From: Actinotalea endophytica
GTDB taxonomy: Bacteria > Actinomycetota > Actinomycetes > Actinomycetales > Cellulomonadaceae
Assembly (NCBI RefSeq): GCF_025717005.1
Contig: NZ_JAOVZU010000003.1
Coordinates: forward strand, 62,001 to 126,000
Length of the DNA stretch: 64,000 nucleotides
Direction of reading: 5' to 3'
The translations under genes were made by a program, and so were the position numbers. Positions 16,169 to 25,700 of this stretch are shown piece after piece. Every line of letters starts with the position of its first letter. Position 1 is the first letter of the stretch. The notes below the pieces were generated by a model. It was not told the DNA's origin. It was given only the letters and a program-made list of their open reading frames with translations, and made no database searches.

Positions 16169-18272
16169 CGACGGGCTCCCGGTCCGCCGCGGCGGCCTCG
16201 ACGAAGGGCGTCCGCTCGGCGTGCTCGCCCTGCTTGCCGACGTTGAACGACGACACCGGCCGGTGATAGCCCATCACGCGGGTCCAGACCTCGGTGGTCG
16301 ACCCGCAGGACGGGCAGGCCGGCTGCTCACCGGCGAGGTAGCCGTGGGCGGAGCAGATCGAGAACGTCGGGGTCACCGTGATGTACGGCAGGCGGTGCTG
16401 CTCGAGGGCCCGGCGCACCAGGCTGCGGCACGCCGCCGCGGTCGAGACCCGCTCCGACATGTAGAGGTGCAGCACCGTGCCGCCGGTGTACCGGGTCTGC
16501 AGGTCGTCCTGACGGTCGAGCGCCTCGAACGGGTCGTCGGTGAACCCGACGGGCAGCTGCGAGGAGTTCGTGTAGTACGGGTTCTCGTCGGTCCCGGCCT
16601 GCAGGATGCCGGGATAGCGCCGCCGATCCTCCTTGGCGAACCGGTACGTCGTCCCCTCGGCGGGGGTCGCCTCGAGGTTGTACAGGTGGCCGGTGGCCTC
16701 CTGGAACTCGACCATCCGGGCCCGCACGTGGTCGAGCAGCCGCACCGCCATGGCGTGGCCGACCGGTGTGGTGATGTCGTGCTCGTCGGCGGTGAGGTTG
16801 CGGATCAGCTCGTTGATGCCGTTGACCCCGATCGTCGAGAAGTGGTTGTGCAGCCCCCGCCCGAGGTAGCGCTTGGTGTAGGGGTACAGGCCCTCGTCGA
16901 TCAGCCGGCCGACGACCTTCCGCTTGATCTCGAGCGAGTCCTTCGCGAGCACCAGGAGCCGGTCGAGCTCGGCGTACAGGCCGTCCTCGTCGCCGCGATG
17001 CGTGTGGCCGAGCCGCGCGCAGTTGATCGTCACCACGCCCACCGAGCCGGTCTGCTCCGCCGACCCGAACAGGCCGTTGCCGCGCTTGAGCAGCTCGCGC
17101 AGGTCGAGCTGGAGCCGGCAGCACATCGAGCGGATCTGGTTCGGCTGCAGGTCGGAGTTGATGAAGTTCTGGAAGTACGGCAGGCCGTACTTCGCGGTCA
17201 TCTCGAACAGCCGCTCGGCGTTCTCGGACTCCCACGGGAAGTCGGTCGTGATGTTGTACGTCGGGATCGGGAAGGTGAAGACCCGGCCGGACTCGTCGCC
17301 GGTGGTCATGACGTCGATGTACGCCCGGTTGATCAGGTCCATCTCGGCCTGCAGCTCGCCGTAGGTGAACGGCTGCTCGACGCCGCCGACGATCGGTGCC
17401 TGGTCGCGCAGGTCCTCGGGGCAGGTCCAGTCGAACGTGAGGTTCGTGAACGGCGTCTGGGTGCCCCAGCGCGACGGCACGTTGAGGTTGTAGACGAGCT
17501 CCTGGACACCCTGGCGCACCGCGTCGTAGCCCAGACCGTCCAGGCGCACGAACGGGGCCATGTACGTGTCGAACGAGCTGAACGCCTGGGCGCCGGCCCA
17601 CTCGTTCTGCATGGTGCCGAGGAAGTTGACGATCTGCCCGATCGCCGAGGAGAAGTGCTTCGGCGGCGCGGCCTCGACCTTGCCGGGCACCCCGTTGAGG
17701 CCCTCGGTGAGCAGCGTGCGCAGCGACCACCCCGCGCAGTAGCCGGCGAGCATGTCGAGGTCGTGGATGTGGATCGCGCCGTCGCGGTGGGCGTGTCCGA
17801 CCTCGGGCGGGTAGACGTGCGAGAGCCAGTAGTTGGCGGTGACCTTGCCGGCGGTGTTGAGGATCAGGCCGCCCAGCGAGTAACCCTGGTTCGCGTTGGC
17901 GTTGACCCGCCAGTCGCTGCGGTCCAGGTACTCGTTGATCGAGGCCTCGACCTCGACCACGGTGCGCGCATCGTCGCGCAGGCGGGCGTGCTGCTCGCGG
18001 TAGGCGATGTAGGCGCGCGCCGTGCCGGTGTGCCCCGCGTCGATCAGCGCCTGCTCCACGAGGTCCTGGACGTGCTCGACGTGCGGGTACGGCACGCCCT
18101 CCGCGGCGAGACGCTCGAGCACCTGCGCGGCGACCGGGGCGGCATAGGCCTCGGCGTGGTCGGTGTCGGTCGCACCTGTGGCGAGCCCGGCACGGGCGAT
18201 CGCCGAGGCGATGAGCTCCGGCCGGAACGGCACGGCCGCCCCACTGCGCTTGATGACTCCGGTCGCCGTCAT
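16155..18272 (-). CDS. nrdD: anaerobic ribonucleoside-triphosphate reductase (class III)
   Basis: The product has 705 residues. An N-terminal ATP-cone (about residues 1-95: VIKRSGAAVPFRPELIASAI) gives allosteric control. The class III core includes HIHDLDMLAGYCAGWS, NFLGTMQNEWAGAQAFSSFD and TNLTFDWTCP. The C-terminal part has a four-Cys zinc site (CSAHGY, CPSCG) followed by RVMGYHRPVSSFN, where the radical Gly is expected. It makes dNTPs from NTPs without oxygen. The ATG at 18270-18272 follows a G-rich Shine-Dalgarno (AGAAGGGGG). It is transcribed with nrdG, and upstream are two pairs of NrdR-like boxes. Confidence 0.95.
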   Translation of the reverse strand: MTATGVIKRSGAAVPFRPELIASAIARAGLATGATDTDHAEAYAAPVAAQVLERLAAEGVPYPHVEHVQDLVEQALIDAGHTGTARAYIAYREQHARLRDDARTVVEVEASINEYLDRSDWRVNANANQGYSLGGLILNTAGKVTANYWLSHVYPPEVGHAHRDGAIHIHDLDMLAGYCAGWSLRTLLTEGLNGVPGKVEAAPPKHFSSAIGQIVNFLGTMQNEWAGAQAFSSFDTYMAPFVRLDGLGYDAVRQGVQELVYNLNVPSRWGTQTPFTNLTFDWTCPEDLRDQAPIVGGVEQPFTYGELQAEMDLINRAYIDVMTTGDESGRVFTFPIPTYNITTDFPWESENAERLFEMTAKYGLPYFQNFINSDLQPNQIRSMCCRLQLDLRELLKRGNGLFGSAEQTGSVGVVTINCARLGHTHRGDEDGLYAELDRLLVLAKDSLEIKRKVVGRLIDEGLYPYTKRYLGRGLHNHFSTIGVNGINELIRNLTADEHDITTPVGHAMAVRLLDHVRARMVEFQEATGHLYNLEATPAEGTTYRFAKEDRRRYPGILQAGTDENPYYTNSSQLPVGFTDDPFEALDRQDDLQTRYTGGTVLHLYMSERVSTAAACRSLVRRALEQHRLPYITVTPTFSICSAHGYLAGEQPACPSCGSTTEVWTRVMGYHRPVSSFNVGKQGEHAERTPFVEAAAADREPVGAER

Positions 18273-18298
18273 ACCAGCCCCCTTCTGGGTCTCGATCG

Positions 18299-18344
18299 AC
18301 CCAAGATGTGGTAGCCGGACTCGCTTCCGGCCACAAGATGCGGG
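18299..18344 (-). promoter_or_regulatory. proximal pair of NrdR-like boxes upstream of nrdD
   Basis: Two related elements, CCCAAGATGTGGTA (18300-18313) and CCACAAGATGCGGGA (18331-18345), share the core AAGATG at exactly 32 bases apart (18303 and 18335), about three helical turns. NrdR normally binds such paired boxes in front of ribonucleotide reductase genes. No NrdR gene is in the window. Confidence 0.55.
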
Positions 18345-18456
18345 AAGACGATCTTCCTCGTTCCGCCGATCCCCTAGGACCGACGTCCCGGTTGCCGACT
18401 CCTCGAACGGGGCGACACGCAGGAACGCCCGGCGTGTCGTCCTTGACGGGATCGAG

Positions 18457-18500
18457 CCACATCTTGTGTCCGACCTGGACATTCCACCCATATGTAGTGG
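18457..18500 (-). promoter_or_regulatory. distal pair of NrdR-like boxes overlapping a likely nrdD -10
   Basis: CCACATCTTGTGTC (18457-18470) and the near-palindrome CCACCCATATGTAGTGG (18484-18500) have centres about 29 bases apart. The second, read on the minus strand, contains TACATA, a plausible -10 of nrdD. A repressor bound here would block transcription. Confidence 0.5.
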
Positions 18501-18525
18501 TGGACGGCCGAGCCGACGAGCGGCC

Positions 18526-19320
18526 TCAGAAGCTCAGGTACGGCAGCTCCAGGGCAGGCACGAAGCCGAGCCGCATCGCGAGCCGGTACGAGCTCTCGTT
18601 GCCCCGCCGGCAGGCCCACAGCGGCACCGACCCCCGGTCGAGGACGTCGTCGATCATCGCCGCGGCGACGGCCGCGCCCAGCCCCTGGCGGCGCGCCCAG
18701 GGCACCGTCTCGATGCCGATCTCGACCCCGTCGTAGATCGGGAAGGACGAGAAGGCGAGCGCCCCGACCGAGCCGTCGCGTTCGGCGCGCCAGCCCCCGC
18801 CGTTGGCGAGGAGCTGCTCGGCGTCCCGCCAGAAGGCGGCCGGCACCACGCTGCCCGGGAAGTCGAACTCGGCGGCCTCGGCCGGGTGCAGGGTCCAGCC
18901 GGCGGCCGGTACGAACGCGGCCCGCCGCTCGGCGTACCGCTCGGCGTCGAACGCGAAGTTCACCCGACGGTCCACGGTCACCTCGAACCCCGGCGCGGCC
19001 CGCCGCAGCGTCTCCGCCCACGGCAGCCCGGCCCACCGCGGGTCGACCTGCAGCCACTCGCGACCGGGGGCACCGGCTCGCTCCGCGAGGTGCGCGACGA
19101 CCTCGTCGAACGCGTCCGCGAGCCGGTCCCCCCAGATCAGCGACATCCCGTACCCGTGGCGCGCGTACGCGGCCCCGACGCCCACCGCCGAGGAGGTCCA
19201 GACCTCGCCGGCCACCGTGCCGTCCAGTACCGCGCGGACGAAGCCGGCGTTGATGCCGACCTCGTCGAGGGAGTCGATCAGGCGGCGCGCTCCGGCGGGA
19301 GGCGCGGTCGGGCTCATCAT
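18526..19320 (-). CDS. GNAT family N-acetyltransferase
   Basis: The product has about 264 residues. The C-terminal half (about residues 170-255) is a GNAT domain: VPWARRQGLGAAVAAAMIDDVL is the acetyl-CoA pyrophosphate loop (Q/R-x-x-G-x-G/A), followed by NESSYRLAMRLGFVPALELPYLSF. The N-terminal half resembles the degenerate second domain of double-GNAT proteins such as those labelled 'FR47-like'. The substrate is unknown. The start is uncertain among ATGs at 19318-19320, 19315-19317 and 19327-19329, as none has a clear Shine-Dalgarno. Confidence 0.75.
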   Translation of the reverse strand: MMSPTAPPAGARRLIDSLDEVGINAGFVRAVLDGTVAGEVWTSSAVGVGAAYARHGYGMSLIWGDRLADAFDEVVAHLAERAGAPGREWLQVDPRWAGLPWAETLRRAAPGFEVTVDRRVNFAFDAERYAERRAAFVPAAGWTLHPAEAAEFDFPGSVVPAAFWRDAEQLLANGGGWRAERDGSVGALAFSSFPIYDGVEIGIETVPWARRQGLGAAVAAAMIDDVLDRGSVPLWACRRGNESSYRLAMRLGFVPALELPYLSF

Positions 19321-19424
19321 GATCACCATTCTGGCCCGCGTCGGCGCCGCCCAGGACCCGTGAGGTCCCGCGTGGGCTCTGGACACGTGCGCGATCCTCG
19401 CTGCCCCACTGGCAGGATTCGGCC

Positions 19425-20213
19425 ATGATCGACCAGGCGATCCTCGACTTCTACGGCTCCTACGACGAGGACCGGCGACTCCGCGAGCGCCCGCACGGCC
19501 GGATCGAGCTGCTGCGGACCCAGGAGATCCTCCTGCGTCACCTGCCCACGCCACCGGCCCGCGTGCTCGACATCGGCGGCGGCACCGGCGTCCACGCCGA
19601 GTGGCTCGTCGCGGCCGGCTTCCAGGTCGAGCTGCTCGACCCCGTGCCCGCTCACGTGCACGCTGCCGTCGCGGCCGGCCTCGACGCGTCGCACGGCCAC
19701 GCGGGCGACCTGCCGTGGGACGACGACACCGCGGACGCGACGCTGCTGCTCGGCCCGCTCTACCACCTGGTGGACCCGGCCGACCGCGCCGCCGCGCTCG
19801 CCGAGGCGGTCCGGGTCACCAGGCCCGGGGGTCTGGTGGCAGCCGCAGGGATCAGCCGGTACGCCGGGCTGCTGGAGCTGGTGGCCCTCGGCGCCGTGAC
19901 CGGGTCAGAGGTCGACAGCCTGCGGGCCGCGATCCGGACCGGGGTGAACCCGCCAGGATCCGGCTTCACGACGGCCTACTTCCACCAGCCGGAGGAGCTG
20001 CGCGGCGAGCTGTCGGCAGCGGGGCTTCGCGACGTCCGGGTCGTCGGCGTCGAAGGCCCCGGAGCGCCGCACCTGCTGACGGTGAACACGGACGAGCTGG
20101 ACCGTCACCTCGACAGCGCCCTGAACGCTGCCCGGATGCTCGAGGACGACCCTCGGATGATTCCCTCCAGCCCGCACCTGCTCGCCCTCGGACGAGTGGC
20201 CGACCGGGCCTGA
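19425..20213 (+). CDS. class I SAM-dependent methyltransferase
   Basis: The product has 262 residues. Motif I VLDIGGGTGVHAEWLVAAGF (near residue 46), the acidic end of strand 2 and the post-motif ATLLLGPLYHLVDPADRAAAL match the Methyltransf_11/25 type. The substrate is not predictable. It is divergent from the GNAT gene and convergent with an ABC ATPase gene 22 bases away, so it is probably transcribed alone. Confidence 0.82.
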   Translation: MIDQAILDFYGSYDEDRRLRERPHGRIELLRTQEILLRHLPTPPARVLDIGGGTGVHAEWLVAAGFQVELLDPVPAHVHAAVAAGLDASHGHAGDLPWDDDTADATLLLGPLYHLVDPADRAAALAEAVRVTRPGGLVAAAGISRYAGLLELVALGAVTGSEVDSLRAAIRTGVNPPGSGFTTAYFHQPEELRGELSAAGLRDVRVVGVEGPGAPHLLTVNTDELDRHLDSALNAARMLEDDPRMIPSSPHLLALGRVADRA

Positions 20214-20235
20214 GCCCGCGCGGGGTCCGCGTGGA

Positions 20236-20823
20236 TCAGGCCCCTGGGCCCGGGAGCCGGAGCACCCCGGCGTCGAACCACGCGACCTCGTCGTCGTGGT
20301 GCGTGATGAGCACGGCGGTCCGACCGGCCAGGCGGTCCCGGACCCAGCCCATCGTGCGACGGCGCGCCTCGGTGTCGAGGCCGGTGAACGGTTCGTCGAG
20401 CACCACGAGCTCTGCGGGCGCGACGAGTCCCCGCACGACGGCGACCCGGCGCCGCTGCCCCCCGGACAGCTGCCGGACCGGCTGGGCCAGCGACTCGCCC
20501 GCGAGGCCGACACCACGCAGCGCGTCGACGACCTCCCCGCGGTCGACCGAGCCGTGCGCGGCCAGCCGGACGTTGTCCACGGCGCTGAGCTGCTCGCACA
20601 GCCGGTTCTGCTGGAACACCGCCGCACGCGGCCGACCGTCGACACCGCTGACCTCGCCGGCCGTGGGCCTCTCGAGCCCGAGGAGCAGCCGCCCGACGGT
20701 CGTCTTGCCGGAGCCGTTCGCACCGAGCAGTGCGGTCACCGAGCCTTCGGGGAAGGCTGCCGTCAGCCCGTCCAGCACCGTGAGCGTGCCGTACACCTTG
20801 CGCACGTACCGCAGCTCGATCAT
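20236..20823 (-). CDS. ABC transporter ATP-binding protein (SsuB/TauB-like)
   Basis: The product has 195 residues, short for an ABC ATPase but complete in motifs: Walker A GANGSGKTT, signature LSGGQRRR, Walker B LVVLDEP and the H-loop LITHHDD. It energises the permease encoded at 20820-21644, which it overlaps by four bases (ATGA). It is the last gene of a three-gene importer operon (binding protein, permease, ATPase) of the nitrate/sulfonate/taurine or NMT1-like class. Confidence 0.88.
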   Translation of the reverse strand: MIELRYVRKVYGTLTVLDGLTAAFPEGSVTALLGANGSGKTTVGRLLLGLERPTAGEVSGVDGRPRAAVFQQNRLCEQLSAVDNVRLAAHGSVDRGEVVDALRGVGLAGESLAQPVRQLSGGQRRRVAVVRGLVAPAELVVLDEPFTGLDTEARRRTMGWVRDRLAGRTAVLITHHDDEVAWFDAGVLRLPGPGA

Positions 20824-21644
20824 GCGGTACGCCCCCCGACCGGCAGCGGACCGGACGCGCCTGCCGAGAGCCGGTGCTCCAGCATCTCGAGCAGGCGCAC
20901 GATCGCCTGCTCCACCAGGTAGGCGACGAGCACGACGACCACGGTCCAGGCCAGGACGTCGGCCGTCGCCAGGAAGATCTTGGCCTGGTAGAGCCGCTCG
21001 CCGATCGTGCCGCTCGGCAGACCGATCACCTCGGCCGCGATCCCGCTCTTCCAGGCGAGGCCCACACCGGTGCGGCACGCGGCGACGAAGTACGGCAGCA
21101 CGGCCGGGACGTCCACCGCGAGCATCCGCCGCCACCGCGGCACCCGGAAGACGGCCGCCATCTCGAGCAGCTCCCGGGGCCGTTGCCGGATGCCCTGGTA
21201 GACGGTCGCGTGCACGATCGGCAGCGCCATCAGGAACGAGATGATCGTGGCCAGGCGGGCCGAGTCCACCCAGATCAGCACCAGGATGATGAAGCTCACG
21301 ACCGGTGTGCTGCGGATCGCGACGACGGCCGGCCCGATCACGGCCTCGAGCCAGCGCGAGCGGGCCGAGGCCGCCGCGGTCAGGACGCCGAGCACCGCTG
21401 CGGCCGCGAACCCCAGGGTGATCCGACCGGTCGTGCGGCCGACCGTCGCCCAGAACTCCGCAGTCGGCACCAGCTCGGCGAGCCGGCGTGCCACCTCGAC
21501 CGGGCCGACGAGCAGCACGCCGTGGCCGATCGCCATGGCAGCGACCTGCCAGACGGCCAGCCACCAGGCCAGGGCCACCAGCCGACGCGTCAGACGCCAG
21601 TGGCCCTGGTCCTCCGGAGCGTCAGGGGGTGTAGAAGAAGTCAT
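20820..21644 (-). CDS. ABC transporter permease (SsuC/TauC-like)
   Basis: The product has 274 residues and about six helices. The BPD_transp_1 EAA loop is seen in RELLEMAAVFRVPRWRRMLAVDVPAVLPYF, followed by the SsuC-like GLAWKSGIAAEVIGLPSGTIGERLYQAK. It forms the channel for the substrate delivered by the lipoprotein encoded upstream. Its ATG overlaps the 3' end of that gene by 23 bases. The position next to the hydrogenase-fusion gene hints at a role in anaerobic or redox metabolism, but the substrate is unknown. Confidence 0.88.
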   Translation of the reverse strand: MTSSTPPDAPEDQGHWRLTRRLVALAWWLAVWQVAAMAIGHGVLLVGPVEVARRLAELVPTAEFWATVGRTTGRITLGFAAAAVLGVLTAAASARSRWLEAVIGPAVVAIRSTPVVSFIILVLIWVDSARLATIISFLMALPIVHATVYQGIRQRPRELLEMAAVFRVPRWRRMLAVDVPAVLPYFVAACRTGVGLAWKSGIAAEVIGLPSGTIGERLYQAKIFLATADVLAWTVVVVLVAYLVEQAIVRLLEMLEHRLSAGASGPLPVGGRTA

Positions 21645-22677
21645 CGCCCGGCAACGCCCCGCCGACCGAGGTCGGGTCGGCCTGGTGGAGCACCCCGAGG
21701 TACCCGCCGACCGCCGCCACCATCTCCTCCCCCGCGATGAACGTGATGTGGCTGCCGGGGATCGCCTTCACCGCGATCGGCGCGGCCGGGACGATCCCGG
21801 CGGCGGCGATCAGCTCGGCGGCGGCCTCGGGCTCGTCGTTGGTGAACGCGGTCGACGCGGCGACGTCCGCCATCAGGTTCGCCACGGCCTCGGGGTGCTC
21901 GGCCGAGAACGCCGTGGAGACGACGAGCACCGCGGTCGTGAGCTCGGAGTCGGGGTCGACCGCGGTCCACTCGTCGGTGAGGTCGAGGGCGACCCGCACG
22001 TCGGGGTTCTGGCTCTGCACCACCGACACGAACGGCTGCGGCAGCACCGCGACGGCGTCGTCCGAGGCGGCGAGAGCCGCAGCGGCCTCGGTCGCCTCCG
22101 ACTTCCAGTCGAAGGTCACGTCGGTGTCGGGGTCGACCCCGTTGGCGGCGAGCAGGTGGCGCACGACGAACTCGGGCGTGGTGCCCTTGCCGGTCGCGAT
22201 GATCGTGCGACCGGCCAGGTCGGCCATCGAGCCGATCGTGTCGCCGGTCTCCACGACCGAGAGCACCCCGAGCGCGGTCACCGCTGCGACCTGGATCGCC
22301 GGGCCGTCGGACATCGTCTTCTGGTACAGCACCGCGGCCAGGTTCGCGGGGATGACCGCCGCGTCGACCTCACCCTGCACGACCAGCGGGACGATCTCGT
22401 CCGCGGATCCGTACATCGTCACCTGGTAGTCCTCGGCGGCGGTGCCGGCGTCGGCCTCGTCCATCAGGCCGACCAGCCCCATCGTGGTCGGGCCCTTGAG
22501 CGAGGCGACCCGGACGGTGACCTTCTCGGCGACCTGCTCGGCGGAGGACGGCTCGGCGGTCGTCGAGGTCGTCGTGCTCGGGTCGGCGGGCGTGTCCGCC
22601 GATGCGGCGGCGCACCCGCTCAGGGCGCCCGCGAGCAGCACGGGCAGAGCGGCGCACAGGGCGCGCGACAGTCTCAT
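21622..22677 (-). CDS. ABC transporter substrate-binding lipoprotein (NMT1/SsuA-like)
   Basis: The product has 351 residues. A lipoprotein signal (RALCAALPVLLAGALSGC, lipid-anchored Cys22) precedes a Thr/Ser-rich linker and an NMT1/THI5-like or SsuA-like type II binding fold (KVTVRVASLKGPTTMGLVGLM; IIATGKGTTPEFVVRHLLAANG). It captures a small organic or inorganic ligand at the outer face of the membrane for the permease and ATPase. The start ATG at 22675-22677 has GGAGG six bases upstream. A strong hairpin at 22702-22727 separates it from the upstream hydrogenase gene. Confidence 0.87.
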   Translation of the reverse strand: MRLSRALCAALPVLLAGALSGCAAASADTPADPSTTTSTTAEPSSAEQVAEKVTVRVASLKGPTTMGLVGLMDEADAGTAAEDYQVTMYGSADEIVPLVVQGEVDAAVIPANLAAVLYQKTMSDGPAIQVAAVTALGVLSVVETGDTIGSMADLAGRTIIATGKGTTPEFVVRHLLAANGVDPDTDVTFDWKSEATEAAAALAASDDAVAVLPQPFVSVVQSQNPDVRVALDLTDEWTAVDPDSELTTAVLVVSTAFSAEHPEAVANLMADVAASTAFTNDEPEAAAELIAAAGIVPAAPIAVKAIPGSHITFIAGEEMVAAVGGYLGVLHQADPTSVGGALPGDDFFYTP

Positions 22678-22701
22678 CGGTGTCCTCCGGTGAGGGATCG
22701 T

Positions 22702-22727
22702 GCGGCCCCGCCGACGGGCGGGGCCGC
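22702..22727 (-). terminator. hairpin after the hydrogenase-fusion gene
   Basis: Arms GCGGCCCCGCC (22702-22712) and GGCGGGGCCGC (22717-22727) are perfect complements with a GACG loop, starting 14 bases after the hydrogenase stop. There is no U-tract, as is common in actinobacteria. It probably ends or attenuates the hydrogenase transcript before the ABC operon. Confidence 0.65.
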
Positions 22728-22741
22728 GAGCGTGGCGCCGG

Positions 22742-25700
22742 TCAGGAACGGAACGGCGCGTAGGTGGTGTGCAGCAGGTCGTGCGCGAGGTGCGAGTTGG
22801 GCTCGCCGTAGAAGTCGGCGTAGAGGTCGAGGACGTCGGGGTTGTCCTGCGACTTGCGCAGCTCGGCGGAGCGGTCGATGTCGTACAGCACGCGCTCGCG
22901 CGCCTGGGCGACCTTCTCGGCCGCAGCGACCGGGTGACCGGCACCGTTGATGCAGCCGCCCGGGCAGGCCATGATCTCGATCATGTCCAGGCCGACGTCC
23001 TCGCCGGCGATGACCCGCCGGATCAGCGGCTCGGCGTTCGCCAGGCCGGAGATGACGCCGACCCGCACGTCCACCCCGCCCGCGGTGTAGCTCGCGGTCT
23101 TGACGCTCGTGGCGCCGCGCAGCTCGGTGAAGTCGACCGAGCCGGTGAGCGGCTCGCCGGCGAGCTTCTCGGCCGCCATCCGCATCGCGGCCTCTGCGAC
23201 GCCGCCCGAGCTGCCGAAGATCACCCCGGCGCCCGAGGTCTTCGCGTAGGGCGCGTCGAACTCGCCGGGCGTGATGTCCGCCGGGTCGAGCCGGAGCATC
23301 TGGACCATCTCGAGGAACTCGGTGGTGGTCAGCACGGCGTCGACGTCGCGGAAGCCGTCCGAGGTGAACTCGGGCCGGGCCGCCTCGCCCTTCTTGGCGA
23401 TGCACGGCATGAGCGAGACCACGTAGAGGTCCTCGGGTGCGATCCCGGCCCGGGTGGCGAAGTGGTTCCGCACCGTGGCACCCATCATCTGCTGGGGGCT
23501 CTTGCAGCTCGACAGGTGCGGGATCAGGTCGGGGTAGCGCTTCTCGACGAAGGTGACCCACCCGGGGCAGCACGAGGTGAACATCGGCATCACGCCGTCG
23601 TTGCCGACCCGGCCGAGGAACTCGGTGGCCTCCTCCAGGATCGTCAGGTCCGCGGCGAACGTGACGTCGAAGACCTTGTCGAACCCGACCGCGCGCATCA
23701 TGCCCGCGACGAACGGCGTCACGTCCTGCGGCGCGATCCCGTACTCGGCGGCGATGACGGTGCGGACCGCGGGTGCGACGAACCCGACGACGGTCTTGGT
23801 GGGGTCGTTGATCGCGTCGAACACGCCGCACCGCTCGCGGACGTAGTCCAGCGCGCCGCACGGGCAGGCGCGCACGCACTGCCCGCACGAGACGCAGTCG
23901 GTCAGCTCCAGGGGCTCACCGTTGTGCGTGCCGACCCGCAGCAGACCGCCGGAGAACTGGTACGCGAGCACGCCCGGCCCCTCGACCTCGGCGCACGCCG
24001 CGACGCACCGCCCGCAGGAGATGCACTTGGAGTTGTCCCGCACGATGAACGGGTGGTCGCGCTCGATCCGCGTGGCGGGCCGGACGTGCAGCGGGGCGGC
24101 GAAGACCACGTCGTGCTCGGACGCCTCGGAGCGCAGCGAGCAGTCGTTCTGCTTCGCGCAGCCGCACTGCAGGCACCGCTCGGCCTCGGCCCGCGCCTGC
24201 TCCTCGGTGAAGCCGGTGGCGACCTCGACGAAGCTCGAGGTGCGCTCGGCGACGGCGAGCTCGGGCATCGACGCACGGGCCAGCTTGGGGACGAGCTCGA
24301 ACTCGTCCCGGTCGAGGTCCTCCAGGGTCCCGCGGCTGCACGAGTAGTCCTCGTGCCCGGGCCGCACGTAGCCGAGGGACACGAAGTCGTCGATCGCCTC
24401 GGCGGCGCGCCGGCCGGCCGCCACCGCCTGGATCACGGTCGCCGGGCCGGTCGCGCAGTCGCCGCCGGCGAAGACCTTGGACTCCGAGGTGAGCTGGCTG
24501 CGGCCGTCGACGTCGATGTCGCCCCACTTGTTGAGGCGCACCGGCAGGTCGTTGTACAGGAATCCCGTGTCGGTGGCCTGGCCGATGGCCCCGATGATCG
24601 TGTCGGCCTCGACGACGAACTCGCTGCCCTCGATCGGCACCGGACGACGACGCCCGGACCGGTCCGGCTCGCCGAGCTCCATGCGCAGGCAGTGCAGCTG
24701 CTTCACGCCGCCGGGGCCGGTGGTGATCCGGCTCGGCGCGACGAGGTACTGCATCTCGACGCCCTCGTCGAGCGCCTCGTCGATCTCGTAGTGCTCCGCG
24801 GGCATCTCCTCGCGGGTACGGCGGTAGAGCAGGGTGACGCTGTCGGCGCCGTTGCGCAGCGCGGTACGGGTGCAGTCGATCGCGGTGTTGCCACCGCCGA
24901 TGACGACCGTGCGGCCGAGCCGGATGTGCTCGCCCTTGGTGACCTGCTCGAGGTAGTTGATGCCCAGCCAGACGCCCTCGGCGTTGTCGCCGTCGACCCG
25001 CATCGGCGAGGCGCGCCACGAGCCGATCGCCAGGTAGACCGCGTCGAAGTCGCGGCGCAGGTCGGTCAGGTTGAGGTGGGTGCCGAGCTCCTTGCCGGTC
25101 ACGATCCGGACCCCGAGCGCCTCGATCAGGCCGATCTCGGCGTCGAGCGTGGTCTTCGGCAGCCGGTACTCCGGGATGCCGTAGCGCATCATGCCGCCGG
25201 CGTTCGGCTGCTTCTCGAAGACGGTGACCTCGTGGCCGTTGATCGCGCTGTAGTACGCGGCCGAGAGCCCGGAGGGGCCGGCACCGATGACGGCGATCCG
25301 CTTGCCCGTCGGCGTGGCGACGCGCGGGAGCCAGGGCGTCTCGCGGGCCATGTCCCAGTCGGTCGCGAAGCGCTTGACGTGGTTGATGGCGACCGGCTCG
25401 TCCACCAGGTTGCGGCGGCAGGCCGACTCGCAGGGGTGCGGGCACACCCGGCCGCAGGCCGAGGGGAACGGGTTGCGGTCCTTGATCACCCGGATCGCGG
25501 CCTCGAAGTTCCCGACCGCCACGTGGCGCAGGTAGGTCTGGATGTCGATGTTCGCGGGACAGGTCTGCACGCAGGGTGCGACGCAGTCGGCGTTGTGGTC
25601 GCACAGCAGCTGCTGGAGGCGGACCTTGCGGTACTCCTCGAGGCGGTCGGTGTGGGTCCGGATGACCATCCCCTCGTGGACCGGGGTCAGGCAGGCCTTG

